Below are positions 25,623 to 34,715 of a stretch of 42,962 nucleotides of DNA, piece by piece; within the stretch, counting starts at the first letter, position 1; every line of letters starts with the position of its first letter. Location: assembly GCA_003142535.1 (NCBI GenBank), contig PLMQ01000026.1, positions 1 through 42,962 of the forward strand. Reading direction: 5' to 3'. This DNA comes from Syntrophaceae bacterium. GTDB lineage: Bacteria; Desulfobacterota; Syntrophia; Syntrophales; Smithellaceae. The notes under the pieces are model-generated. The model had not been told where the DNA came from. It searched no databases and saw only the letters and a program-made list of their open reading frames with translations. The position numbers were made by a program, and so were the translations under genes.

Positions 25623-26897
25623 TTATTTCTTGGCCTTTGTTTTAACAGCCGCCGCTTTAGTTTCATTAGTTGCTGTTGCAGGTCCTTTAGACGGAAATGG
25701 AAAAACTAATTTGCTCGTTGCAAATTCCCACGGCCAGATGATTACGATCTTGCCTTTTTGATATTGCATCAACTTGGGCTGGACAGAAGCCTGATGATTA
25801 ATGAATCTACTCTTGCGAAAAACAAATCTATCGCCCACCGGAGAAAGGTAATTCGTTTCCTCCAGAGCTTTAATCAGAGCTGATTTCTCCAGCGTTCCGG
25901 CTCGTTTTATGGCCTCGGCAACAATCATGATATTGGTGTAGGCAAAAGGCGTTATAAAGGAGGTCGGCGGTTCTTTATACTCCTTGTAATAGGCGTCGCA
26001 AAAATCTTTGCTGGGCTTATTTACATATTTCATGGCTGGATCCCACATACTGTAAAAAGTCAAGCCATCGCTCAAAGGGTTGGCGGCAAAATCTTTAGGC
26101 CAGGATGGAGGCCATCCGGTAAACATGGGTGGATTGAACCCGATTTCTTTGGCTTGTTCCATCATTGGTATCACGTCTTTTTCATAGGCGACATAGACAA
26201 ATATATCGGGATTATATTCCTTGGCCTGCCGCAACAAGGCACGGAAATCTCCGCCACCATATCCTGCTGCTTTAAAAGGTGCGCCTTGTACGTCATAACC
26301 AAATTGCTTGGCGAATTCCTTGGCGCTGTTCCAGTAACCCATCCCATAGGGGCTGTCGTCATAGGCCATAAAAAATTTTCTTATCTTTACTCCTGGGTAT
26401 TTCTGCTGAAGCTGCGCCCAGCCCCGGTTGGCACCTTCCCAGATCATATAATCCCACTGATAAACATGGAAAAACCAGTCCAGTCCAGCCATAGCTTCTT
26501 CAACTTTGTAGGAAGAAACACCGTTCCAAACTGTTACTTTGGCGTATTTCTTTATCACCGGCATCATGGCCGCGAAAGAGCCGCTGGCCATGCCGCCGAC
26601 CAGAATATCGACCTTATCGACGGTGATTATTTTTTCCATCAGCGCAGGGGCTTTGTCAATTTTCATCTCGTCGTCTTCAAAAACCAGCACAACTTGCCTG
26701 CCCAACAGACCGCCGGAGGCGTTTATCTGTTTTATGGCAAGCTTCATGGCATTGAAGCTTTCTCTGCCGATTACATCACTGCCGACCATCACCGCGCCCA
26801 GCTTGATCGGCTCTATCGCCAATACGGCGCTTGTCACTAAAAAAACACTCACAAAAATAGCCGCTACTGATAATTTAATAAATAGCTTAATTTTCAT
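25623..26897 (-). CDS. ABC transporter substrate-binding protein, branched-chain amino acid type
   Basis: Periplasmic binding protein of the LivK/Peripla_BP_6 family, 424 aa from the chosen start. A signal peptide occupies residues 1-28 (MKIKLF, hydrophobic core, AVLA). The mature part opens with EPIKLGAVMVGSDVIGRESFNAMKLAIKQINASGGLLGR, the family hallmark, followed by FEDDEMKIDKAPALMEK. The C-terminus is a low-complexity Ala/Thr/Lys tail. Start 26897 has GGGGGA upstream; a Met six codons earlier is less likely. No permease or ATPase genes are adjacent, so it is an orphan. The ligand (amino acid, amide or aromatic acid) cannot be told. Confidence 0.92.
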   Translation of the reverse strand: MKIKLFIKLSVAAIFVSVFLVTSAVLAIEPIKLGAVMVGSDVIGRESFNAMKLAIKQINASGGLLGRQVVLVFEDDEMKIDKAPALMEKIITVDKVDILVGGMASGSFAAMMPVIKKYAKVTVWNGVSSYKVEEAMAGLDWFFHVYQWDYMIWEGANRGWAQLQQKYPGVKIRKFFMAYDDSPYGMGYWNSAKEFAKQFGYDVQGAPFKAAGYGGGDFRALLRQAKEYNPDIFVYVAYEKDVIPMMEQAKEIGFNPPMFTGWPPSWPKDFAANPLSDGLTFYSMWDPAMKYVNKPSKDFCDAYYKEYKEPPTSFITPFAYTNIMIVAEAIKRAGTLEKSALIKALEETNYLSPVGDRFVFRKSRFINHQASVQPKLMQYQKGKIVIIWPWEFATSKLVFPFPSKGPATATNETKAAAVKTKAKK

Positions 26898-27235
26898 AAT
26901 ATCCCCCTTTAACATTTTGAAAATTTTATATAACTTCTCTCTGGATAACGTTGTCTAAAAATAAATTGAGCTATTCCATCTTAATTATTCTTATCAGCAA
27001 TTCTTTAAAATCCACGTGTATTATACATAAAGATAATACCATAATATCATGCAATATATCTATCATAATTAACTATGTTATTTATAATTCATTTTTTTGA
27101 AGATAAAGCATTTTAAAATAAACCGCTGATAGCAGCATAATTATCGCTAAATAACTATGTAAATACAATAGCTTAATAAATAAGTAGCCATTATTAAACA
27201 TATAGATAAATATTTATAGTATTTGTCTCTAAACA
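26898..27235. other. A+T-rich intergenic region, no gene seen
   Basis: Very A+T-rich with long runs of A and T and no frame with gene-like composition. It contains the upstream region of the substrate-binding gene (GGGGGA ribosome site at its left edge). Many weak -10-like hexamers are present, so no single promoter is called. A family C repeat borders it on the right. Confidence 0.5.
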
Positions 27236-27436
27236 GTAAAAGCACGGGTATAATACCCCAGAGTTTGCTTTGGGGTATTATACCCGTGCTTTTACGGGAT
27301 AATTCGGCTAACAAACTTCAATTCGCTTCGCTTTTGAAGTTTGAGTCTCATTACCCTCCGCTTTCGTCCCGCCTGCGGCGGGATTCAACTTACCAATTTC
27401 CCTACACTGCGTTATGGAAATTGGAGTTTCACGAAT
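27236..27436 (-). repeat. Family C hairpin repeat, copy 5, with a perfect 25-bp hairpin
   Basis: On the minus strand it starts ATTCGTGAAACTCC, with stem CCAATTTCC/GGAAATTGG. Then come TAAGTTGAATCCCGC hairpins, a CAAACTTCAA/TTGAAGTTTG stem, and AATTATCCCG. It ends in a perfect 25-bp inverted repeat (27236-27260 and 27271-27295) with a 10-base loop around GGGTATAATACCCC. The TGA inside its first bases is the stop codon of the GNAT frame at 27429. The end hairpin may act as a terminator. Confidence 0.7.
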
Positions 27437-28230
27437 AAAATTTCATTTTACAGTATTCCATAAAACCAAATTTTTTATAAATCGGGAAGCCCAGTCCTGA
27501 TGCTTTGAGCGTAGCCAATTTATATCCCATTTTCTTTGCTTCCAGCAAAGCCTTAAAAGTAATTGCCTCGCCTGCTCCTTGCTTGCGTGCATCGGCAAGC
27601 GTTCCCACCCAGTAAATGCCCGTCACTCCGGCACCGGGGAAAAGCAAAGACACAGTAACAGGCTTGCCTTTTAAATAACCGATATAGTAAAAATAAGACT
27701 TATCCAGCCTGTTGTTATTGAATAACTCCCGGCACATCTCTTTACAAGAAAGATCCATACCAAATGATTGAAACGCAACTGGTATCCAATCGGTCAATTC
27801 ATTTTCATTTTCGATTTTTTTGATTTCCAAATTTTTTGAGATAGGAAATTTATCACCAAGATCGTTCAACTGCAGCGCCATTCCCGGTTGATGGGCGAAC
27901 AATTTAAAACCTTGTTTTTCCAAATTATCTCCGAGGTTTTGCGGTCTGGAGGAAGGAGTAGCCCACCACATAAAGGGAAGGCCTTCAGATTGGAATTCTT
28001 TTTTAATCTCTTCGATTTTATTTCCAGTTTTGCTTGCCTCAAAATTGTTATAAAAGACGCCGTTAGAGGCGCGCAGGGGAATGCCGCTTTTTACCCAAAA
28101 AACATTCTGGTTCTGCCGCAAATCGCCTTTCCTTAGTTCGGGCGTAGCATTTAAAAAATTCTATTTGGTTTTCTTCAATTGCCTGAGTGATCAGCCGCTT
28201 GTCCTGAAAATTCTTTAAAATAAAAGTCAC
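27429..28230 (-). pseudogene. GNAT acetyltransferase gene with a frameshift near its start
   Basis: The main frame (27429-28121) encodes about 230 aa of a GNAT protein, with ARKQGAGEAITFKALLEAKKMGYKLATLKASGLGFPIYKKFGF as the acetyl-CoA domain. The best start lies further upstream: GTG at 28230, preceded by AAAGGAG five bases away, opens a frame reading ...ITQAIEENQIEF. That frame runs into six T's (minus strand; A6 at 28153-28158). After removing one T it continues as LNATPELRKGDLRQNQNVF into the main frame, giving a 266-aa product. So the gene is either frameshifted, phase-variable at the T-run, or affected by a sequencing error. A TTG start at 28121 would give the shorter protein. The stop codon comes from a family C repeat. 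Confidence 0.7.
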
Positions 28231-28339
28231 TTCCGCTCCTTTATTTTATAAAAGAATATTCTGAATAATTATAAATCAATGGCATAAACACTTAAGCAAG
28301 CTGCATGGTATTCCCCAGCCGGAGTAATAGGAAATTTAC

Positions 28340-28756
28340 TCAGGGCTTAAACTTGTCCGGATAGATGACATACCAAGCCTTGTTGATTCCTTCCCCCTTC
28401 ATATTACCGGGCAGTTTATCATCATACCAGTAATATAGGGGACGTCCCCTGTAGGCAGTCTGTTTGGGTCCGTCAATCCGCGTTATAGTACTGAAATCAT
28501 TCGTATTCACACCATCGGGAACCGTAAGGTTTTCCCTAAAAAAAATAGGCCAGCGTTTGATACAGTTATCAATGCAGGTGCTTTGTCCATCGAGATCATT
28601 TTTATAATGATACAGGGTCATTCCCCTTTCATCAGTTAAATATTTGCCGGAGCCTTCTTTGTCTCTTAGCTGAACTGTGGCTGTAGTTGCACATCCCCAC
28701 AAGCAGACCAGCAAAAGAGCCAAGCATAGTAAAATCAATCTGGTTATTTTTCTCAT
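28340..28756 (-). CDS. Small secreted lipoprotein with COG4315-type repeats
   Basis: 138 aa from MRKITRLILL, with AAGGAGG upstream. The signal ends in a lipobox-like LWGC (C22), so lipid anchoring is likely although W is unusual there. The mature part has two related segments, GSGKYLTDERGMTLYHYKNDLDGQSTCIDNCIKRWP and QTAYRGRPLYYWYDDKLPGNMKGEG. This is the repeat of the Lipoprotein_15/COG4315 family of secreted proteins of unknown function, and the C-x3-C pair is typical. It stands alone between a GNAT pseudogene and lpdA, with a family C repeat upstream. Confidence 0.85.
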   Translation of the reverse strand: MRKITRLILLCLALLLVCLWGCATTATVQLRDKEGSGKYLTDERGMTLYHYKNDLDGQSTCIDNCIKRWPIFFRENLTVPDGVNTNDFSTITRIDGPKQTAYRGRPLYYWYDDKLPGNMKGEGINKAWYVIYPDKFKP

Positions 28757-28786
28757 AATATCCTCCTTAATCATTGGTCTTGTTTT

Positions 28787-28948
28787 ATTCGTGAAACTCC
28801 AATTCTTGGTATAATATAAGAGAATATATTTTGTAAGTAAAGGGATTAATTAGCCTATAAATCACTGCAACCTCAAAGCAAGCTGCGTGTGATTGTTCAA
28901 CTTACCAATTTCCCTGCACTGCGTTATGGAAATTGGAGTTTCACGAAT
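28787..28948. repeat. Family C repeat, copy 6, with 18-bp inverted ends
   Basis: 162 bases bounded by a perfect 18-base inverted repeat: ATTCGTGAAACTCCAATT (28787-28804) and its complement at 28931-28948. The right part carries the usual CCAATTTCC/GGAAATTGG stem. The last seven codons and the stop of lpdA lie inside it. These ends suggest the family can move as a unit. Confidence 0.75.
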
Positions 28949-30297
28949 ATTGACGCAAATATTTCGCTCAACGTCGGATGCGGAATAACCCATGCCTGCA
29001 ATTGTTTTATATTCAGCCCGCTAGCAACGGCCAGGCTCATCGGAGCAATTAATTCCGCAGCATGATCACCAGCAATTGTAACGCCGATTAATTGATCTTG
29101 ACAAAAGATGGCGGTGACAAAACCTTGTCCCATCAATTCGCTGCGGGCAATGATGTTGGCGCTATATGGGGATTTAACAACTTCTACAGACAAGCCCGTT
29201 GCGACGGCCTGTTTTTGTGTCAGGCCTACACGAGCAATTTGCGGATGGCTATAAACAATGGAGGGAATAAAATTTTCATTGTATATCGGTGCCTCATATT
29301 GGCAAATATGCGCGGTGGCAACTTTGGCCTGCTGCGTCGCCCGATGCGCCAGCATCATGCCGCCAGTCACATCACCCACTGCATATATGCCCTGCACATT
29401 CGTCATCATATTCTGATCAACTTTTATTCCCGCTTTTGTAAATTCAACCCCCAGCTTATCCAATTCGTAGGTCCGCAGCAGAGGCTTGCGCCCGATGCAC
29501 AGTAAAGCGTAATCAGCCTTTAGCTCCAGCTTTTCCGAATTTTGTTGCGCCTGCATAGTAATGTCGGTTGCCGTTTCCTGAAGACGCAGGAGTTTAGTTG
29601 AAGTGTGAACGGCAATGCCCAGGCGAGTCAATTCCTGCTGCAAAAAGTCGGCGGCCTCTTCATCTTCCTGAGGTAATATACGATCCAATAGTTCTATCAA
29701 TGTTACCTTCGTTCCTAATTCCGCAAAAAACGTGGCAAACTCGACTCCGATAAAACTCCCGCCGATAATGATAATACTGGCAGGAAGTGTGGTTAAATTT
29801 AAGATGCCGTCCGATGTTAAGATACGTTCGGAAAGATTAATTCCCGGAAACATCGCCGGCTCAGAGCCCCAGGCAATTAAGATATTTTGGGTGTTGATTA
29901 TTTCAGCATCACCTGCCTGATTCGTGAATTTTATTTCCGTGGGTGTGATGATTTTCGCTGTTCCTGATTTTGTTTCCACCTGCGCATCATCAAGTGTTTT
30001 TTTCGCACCCAGCGCGGCTATCTTTACTATTTGCTGCTGATGCTTTTTCATGGCGGAAAAATCTAAGGCGGCGGAAGCAATGTTGATTCCTAATCTTTTG
30101 ATTTTTTTTAAGTCTGCATAATATTTGCTGCAGGTCAGCAATGCTTTTGTCGGAATGCAGCCACGATGTGTGCAAGTGCCGCCCCAGCCGTCTTTCTCGA
30201 TAATCAGCACGCGCTTTTTTCCGGCCGCTGCAAGTTCTGCCGCCGCTAATCCTCCCGGCCCGCCGCCGATAATTACCAAATCATATTTATCAGACAT
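28924..30297 (-). CDS. lpdA: Dihydrolipoyl dehydrogenase (glycine cleavage L-protein)
   Basis: FAD enzyme that reoxidises the dihydrolipoyl arm of GcvH with NAD. 457 aa. It has the FAD motif GGGPGGLAAAELA, redox-active disulphide C42/C47 (GGTCTHRGCIPTK), NAD-binding GGSFIGVEFATFFAELG, the second FAD segment YAVGDVTGGMMLAHRA, and the catalytic His-Glu segment HPTLSEIF near the C-terminus. The final seven residues (FVKLQFP) and the stop codon are encoded by a family C repeat, so the native C-terminus has been replaced. Active-site residues are upstream of that point, so activity is probably kept. Last gene of the gcv-lipA cluster, 99 bases from lipA. Confidence 0.95.
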   Translation of the reverse strand: MSDKYDLVIIGGGPGGLAAAELAAAGKKRVLIIEKDGWGGTCTHRGCIPTKALLTCSKYYADLKKIKRLGINIASAALDFSAMKKHQQQIVKIAALGAKKTLDDAQVETKSGTAKIITPTEIKFTNQAGDAEIINTQNILIAWGSEPAMFPGINLSERILTSDGILNLTTLPASIIIIGGSFIGVEFATFFAELGTKVTLIELLDRILPQEDEEAADFLQQELTRLGIAVHTSTKLLRLQETATDITMQAQQNSEKLELKADYALLCIGRKPLLRTYELDKLGVEFTKAGIKVDQNMMTNVQGIYAVGDVTGGMMLAHRATQQAKVATAHICQYEAPIYNENFIPSIVYSHPQIARVGLTQKQAVATGLSVEVVKSPYSANIIARSELMGQGFVTAIFCQDQLIGVTIAGDHAAELIAPMSLAVASGLNIKQLQAWVIPHPTLSEIFASIFVKLQFP

Positions 30298-30396
30298 CTC
30301 AAAACCTCTCCTACTAATAATCTAAACATTACCGAATTCCAAATCCTCCGATTAGCATTAGTCTGGCTGTTGCCTTGCTAATTGTTATTTGACTCT

Positions 30397-31263
30397 TTAT
30401 GCTCCAGCCTGCGCTGCATGATAGGAGCTGCGCACCAGCGGCCCCGCCGCCACATATTGAAAACCCTTTTGATAAGCTACTTCTTTGAATTCGGCAAACT
30501 CGTCAGGATGATAATATTTAGCCACCGGCCAGTGCTTTAGTGTCGGCTGTTGGTATTGCCCAATGGTCAGGCGCGCGCAGGAAACGGAAGCCAGATCATC
30601 AATCAGGCGCAAAATGTCTTCACGGCTTTCGCCAAAGCCAATCATGAAGCCGCTTTTGGAAATTACAGGCGATGACGACACGCGAGCAAGCAGTTCCAGC
30701 GAAACATCATAATTACCATGAGGACGAAGTTGCGCGAACATTGGTTTGACCACTTCCATATTGTGGTTGATGACATCGGGACGAGAAGCCATCACAATTT
30801 CCAGCCCCTGCCGGTTGCCCTGAAAATCAGGAATCAGGACTTCAATTTTGCATTCAGTCAGATTCAAACGCAGCTCAGCGATGCAATGGGCAAAAACTCC
30901 GGCGCCGCCATCCGGCAAATCATCGCGCGTAACTGAAGTTATCACAATATATTTTAACGCCATTTTTTTTACGGCGGCAACTAACTGGTTAACTTCATTT
31001 TCGGCCAAAGGCAACGGTGCACCTTGCTGCACATTGCAATATAGACAATGCCGGGTGCAGATATTGCCCATGATTAGAAAAGTTGCCGTTCCATTGGCGA
31101 AGCATTCCGCAATATTGGGGCAGGCCGCCTCCTGACAGACAGTGTGCAATTTCAGTTCGGCCAAAGTAGTTTTTATTTTCCGGCAATCTTCGGCATAAGG
31201 CGGGCGGACTTTTAGCCATGATGGCTTGCGCAGTAATGGTTTACTGTTTTGAAGTTCAATCAT
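30397..31263 (-). CDS. lipA: Lipoyl synthase
   Basis: Radical SAM enzyme inserting two sulphurs into octanoyl groups to make lipoate on proteins such as GcvH. 288 aa. The auxiliary cluster cysteines C43, C48 and C54 (CQEAACPNIAEC) and the radical SAM cysteines C69, C73 and C76 (CTRHCLYC) are all present. The conserved C-terminal serine is in VRSSYHAAQ. Its location beside gcvPB and lpdA fits local supply of lipoyl groups to the glycine cleavage system. No lipB or lplA is in the window. Confidence 0.97.
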   Translation of the reverse strand: MIELQNSKPLLRKPSWLKVRPPYAEDCRKIKTTLAELKLHTVCQEAACPNIAECFANGTATFLIMGNICTRHCLYCNVQQGAPLPLAENEVNQLVAAVKKMALKYIVITSVTRDDLPDGGAGVFAHCIAELRLNLTECKIEVLIPDFQGNRQGLEIVMASRPDVINHNMEVVKPMFAQLRPHGNYDVSLELLARVSSSPVISKSGFMIGFGESREDILRLIDDLASVSCARLTIGQYQQPTLKHWPVAKYYHPDEFAEFKEVAYQKGFQYVAAGPLVRSSYHAAQAGA

Positions 31264-31355
31264 AAAGCGGCTCTTTGGGAAAATTTAATCAAACAGAAAG
31301 AAAAACCACCCTCACCTTTCCTTCTCCCCTCAAAGGCGAGGGATCCAGGGGGAAA

Positions 31356-32798
31356 CTATGTTTTTTTCCAGCAAACATCGGGCTTGCGGGCGGCCAATAC
31401 TTCGTCGAGCCTATTAATCTCCGTGCTGAGTGGGGCATCTTTCAGTATTTGCGGATTTTCTTTCGCCTCGCACGCAATCGTAATCATCGCTTCACAAAAA
31501 GCATCCAGAGTTTCTTTACTTTCCGTTTCGGTGGGCTCGATCATAATTGCTTCCGGTACAATCAAGGGGAAATAAATTGTCGGCGGGTGGTAACCGAAAT
31601 CAATCAGCCTTTTGGCAATATCCGTGGTATGCACGCCGCTTTCGGCAACTTGCCTTTTACCGGAGAAAACGCATTCATGCATGCAGACGCGATCGTAAGG
31701 CAAATCAAAATAAGGCTTTAATTTTTCTTTGATGTAATTGGCATTAAGCACGGCCATTTCGGTTGCATGCCGCAATCCTTCTGCACCAAGAGAACGGATA
31801 TAGGTATAGGCTTTGACAATAACATTGAAGTTGCCGTAAAAAGTCCGGACTCGGCCGATAGTATCGGGGAAATTATCCGACCATTGATAACCGTCAGCGG
31901 TTTTCACGATTTGCGGCACGGGGAGATAATCAATAAGTGATTTGCTTACGCCGACAGGCCCACTACCCGGGCCACCGCCGCCGTGCGGTGTGGAAAATGT
32001 TTTATGCAGATTGAGCTGGATAACATCGAACCCTAAATCACCGGGGCGGGCGATACCCAGAAAAGCATTGGCATTGGCGCCGTCGCCATAAAGAAGGCCG
32101 CCTTTTCCGTAAACAATACGGGATACTTCTTCAATATTGCGTTCAAAAAGCCCCAGTGTGTTTGGATTGGTCAGCATCAGGGCGGCTACGTCTTCCGTCA
32201 TCAAAGATTTTAGATGTTCAATATCCACGCCGCCCTCATTGTTTGAGCGGAGCGTGATAGTTTCAAAACCGCAAAGCGCGCCGGAAGCCGGGTTGGTGCC
32301 GTGAGCGGTATCGGGAATAATTATACGATGGCGTTTTTCTCCTTGTTTTTCAAAATATTTTTTAATCATCATCACGCCGGTAAGCTCGCCGTGAGCACCC
32401 GCCGCAGGTTGCAGTGTAAATTGCGCCATACCGAAAATATTGCTCAAATACTGCTGCATTTCATATATCAGTTGCAGATTACCCTGTGCCATTTTATCTG
32501 CAGCATACGGATGCAATCCGGTAAAACCGGGCAGAGATGCGGCACTCTCATTGACTTTGGGATTGTATTTCATGGTACAGGAACCCAGTGGATAAAAACC
32601 AAGATCAACACCGAAATTACGGCGCGACAAATTAGTGTAGTGGCGGATTAAATCCACTTCGGCCACTTCGGGCAAATCGAGTTCAGTGCGCAGATATTTT
32701 TTATCAATGGCTGTATCAATATCGGTTGCGGGAACGTCGCTTTGCTGAATACTGACAGAGCTGCGTCCCGGCTTACTTTTTTCAAAAATCAATTCCAT
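31356..32798 (-). CDS. gcvPB: Glycine dehydrogenase (decarboxylating) subunit 2
   Basis: C-terminal half of the P-protein in two-gene form. It binds pyridoxal phosphate and decarboxylates glycine, passing the aminomethyl group to GcvH. 480 aa. It has the family opening [17 protein letters not shown], the PLP lysine in [16 protein letters not shown], and [12 protein letters not shown]. The last part, [23 protein letters not shown], is typical. The partner gcvPA is upstream, separated by 172 bases that contain a family D repeat, where most genomes have a few bases. Upstream of lipA, on the same strand. Confidence 0.97.
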   Translation of the reverse strand: MELIFEKSKPGRSSVSIQQSDVPATDIDTAIDKKYLRTELDLPEVAEVDLIRHYTNLSRRNFGVDLGFYPLGSCTMKYNPKVNESAASLPGFTGLHPYAADKMAQGNLQLIYEMQQYLSNIFGMAQFTLQPAAGAHGELTGVMMIKKYFEKQGEKRHRIIIPDTAHGTNPASGALCGFETITLRSNNEGGVDIEHLKSLMTEDVAALMLTNPNTLGLFERNIEEVSRIVYGKGGLLYGDGANANAFLGIARPGDLGFDVIQLNLHKTFSTPHGGGGPGSGPVGVSKSLIDYLPVPQIVKTADGYQWSDNFPDTIGRVRTFYGNFNVIVKAYTYIRSLGAEGLRHATEMAVLNANYIKEKLKPYFDLPYDRVCMHECVFSGKRQVAESGVHTTDIAKRLIDFGYHPPTIYFPLIVPEAIMIEPTETESKETLDAFCEAMITIACEAKENPQILKDAPLSTEINRLDEVLAARKPDVCWKKT

Positions 32799-32819
32799 GC
32801 TTGATCTCCTTGTTTAACT

Positions 32820-32958
32820 GTGTCATTCCCGACCTGATCGGGAATCCAGAAGTTTTAATCTACTTGAAGCAAGTAACAGGAATGCGTAATAAATTTTATA
32901 TTCAATAAACTCTGGATACCGACTCTCGTGCCCTTTAGGGTATTCGCCGGTATGACTA
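32820..32958. repeat. Family D repeat between gcvPA and gcvPB
   Basis: Opens with TGTCATTCCCGA and CGGGAATCCAG and closes with CTCTGGATACC and CCGGTATGACTA, so the two ends are roughly inverted. Similar ends occur in the MITE at 19187-19332. It lengthens the gap between the two glycine dehydrogenase genes. No coding frame. Confidence 0.55.
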
Positions 32959-32970
32959 ATCGAATTATAT

Positions 32971-34296
32971 TCATTTAATTATCGCAACAACTTTATCCAT
33001 ATCTTCTTTGGATAACATTTCTGTGGCGCAAAAGAGCAGCGCGTTTTTGAGTTTCGGGTAATCCTTCTGTAATTCATAGCCGCCGACAATGCCTTCTTTT
33101 TTCAGTTTGTCATTTACCTTTCCTGCATCGGGGCAGCTCAAAACAAATTCATTATAAACAGGCGCAGCAAACACTTCCTTCCAGCCGGATAATTGTAACA
33201 ATTGCTTTTTTAAATATTGCGTTTTCTGAACATTCAGCAAAGCCAACTTCTGCAGGTTTTTCCCCAGCGCCGCCAGATAAACACCCGCCGCCAGCGCGCA
33301 GAGCGCTTCATTGGAGCAGATATTGGATGTAGCTTTTTCCCTGCGGATATGCTGCTCGCGCGTTTGCAAAGTCAAAACAAAACCGCGCTGACCTTTTTTA
33401 TCCACTGTCGCGCCGACCAGCCTGCCCGGAATGCGCCGCAAGAATTTTCCCTGCGCGGCAAAAATACCCAGATACGGGCCGCCGTAATTGAGCGAATTGC
33501 CGAAACTCTGGCCTTCACCCACAACAAAGTCCGCGCCCAATTCTCCGGCCGGTTTCAAAATGCCCAGCGCCGTGCCATCGGTAAAACCGGCAACCAAGAG
33601 CGCACCATGCGCGTGCACTGCCTCAGCAATCGGAACGATATCTTCAATCCCCCCGAAAAAATTGGGGCTCTGCACTAAAACGGCAGCGACATTTTCTGCC
33701 AGTTCTTTTTGCAGCACAGGCAAATCAAGTTGCCCGGATTGGTTAAAAGGTATTTCGACAACTTCATAGCCGTTGGCCCAACAATAAGTGCGGGTAACAG
33801 CCCGGTATTCGGGATGCACTGAGCGGGCAATAATAATTTTGTCGCGGCTTAATGTTTTGGCGGAAAGAATTGCCGCCTCCGCCATTGCTGAAGAGCCGTC
33901 ATACATCGAAGCATTGGCGATTTGTGTTCCCGTGAGATGGGCAATCATCGTCTGGTATTCGTAAATAGCCTGCAAGATACCCTGGCTAATTTCCGCCTGA
34001 TAAGGGGTGTAAGCGGTGTAAAATTCGGCACGGTTAATTATGTGTCCGACAACTGCCGGGATAAAGTGATGGTACGCTCCCGCACCGGTCAGGGTCATTT
34101 GCGGCAACCGGTTTTGCAGGCTCAAACTCTGCATAAGAGCCATCGTTTCCTGCTCGGAAAGAGACGCGGGAATGTCGGGCAATCGCTTTAAGCAGAATTT
34201 TTCAGGAATATCGGCAAACATATCTTCAAGGGAGGCAATGCCGATTGCTTTTTTCATTTGAGCAATGTCCTCATCAGTATGGGGCGTGTAGTCCAT
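32971..34296 (-). CDS. gcvPA: Glycine dehydrogenase (decarboxylating) subunit 1
   Basis: N-terminal half of the P-protein, 441 aa. It pairs with GcvPB as a heterotetramer and has the PLP-enzyme fold but not the catalytic lysine. Signatures: MDYTPHTDEDIAQM, GAGAYHHFIPAVV, FYTAYTPYQAEISQGILQAIYEYQT, LTGTQIANASMYDGSSAMAEA. The overlap with the gcvH stop is one base (34296), so the two are translationally coupled. Confidence 0.97.
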   Translation of the reverse strand: MDYTPHTDEDIAQMKKAIGIASLEDMFADIPEKFCLKRLPDIPASLSEQETMALMQSLSLQNRLPQMTLTGAGAYHHFIPAVVGHIINRAEFYTAYTPYQAEISQGILQAIYEYQTMIAHLTGTQIANASMYDGSSAMAEAAILSAKTLSRDKIIIARSVHPEYRAVTRTYCWANGYEVVEIPFNQSGQLDLPVLQKELAENVAAVLVQSPNFFGGIEDIVPIAEAVHAHGALLVAGFTDGTALGILKPAGELGADFVVGEGQSFGNSLNYGGPYLGIFAAQGKFLRRIPGRLVGATVDKKGQRGFVLTLQTREQHIRREKATSNICSNEALCALAAGVYLAALGKNLQKLALLNVQKTQYLKKQLLQLSGWKEVFAAPVYNEFVLSCPDAGKVNDKLKKEGIVGGYELQKDYPKLKNALLFCATEMLSKEDMDKVVAIIK

Positions 34297-34694
34297 CAGT
34301 GCTTTCCCTCTTGCAGAAATAAATCATAAGCGGCGGCATCCATTAAAGAGCTAAGCTCTGCCGCATTAGCCAAACGCATCTGGACTATCCAGCCCTCGCC
34401 AAAGGCGTCCTTGTTGATTAAAGCCGGATCCTCTTCGAGCTTATTATTCACAGCAACAACTTCGCCGCTGACGGGCGTATAAACATCGGATACTGATTTG
34501 ACTGATTCCACAACAGCTACCGGCGCGCCTTTGGCTACTTTTTTCCCTATCGCGGGCAGTTCGACAAAGACTATATCTGTGAGCATTTCCTGCGCATAAT
34601 CGCTGATGCCGATGAGAGCGGTGCCATCGCCATTATCTTTAGCCCATTCATGATCGCGTGAATATCTTCTGTCTGCCGGAGTTTGTTTCGACAT
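34296..34694 (-). CDS. gcvH: Glycine cleavage system H protein
   Basis: Shuttle protein whose lipoyl-lysine carries the aminomethyl group between P, T and L proteins. 132 aa from MSKQTPAD, with GGAGGAA upstream; an earlier Met would add five residues. The lipoyl lysine is K66 (VESVKSVSD), followed by YTPVSGEVVAVN. Overlaps gcvPA by one base. Lipoylation would depend on LipA, encoded three genes on. Confidence 0.97.
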   Translation of the reverse strand: MSKQTPADRRYSRDHEWAKDNGDGTALIGISDYAQEMLTDIVFVELPAIGKKVAKGAPVAVVESVKSVSDVYTPVSGEVVAVNNKLEEDPALINKDAFGEGWIVQMRLANAAELSSLMDAAAYDLFLQEGKH

Positions 34695-34715
34695 ATTTCT
34701 TCCTCCCATGTTTAT

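Noticed and set aside
25593-25761. Plus-strand frame over the 3' end of the substrate-binding gene
   Set aside because: Shadow of the real minus-strand gene and its terminator.
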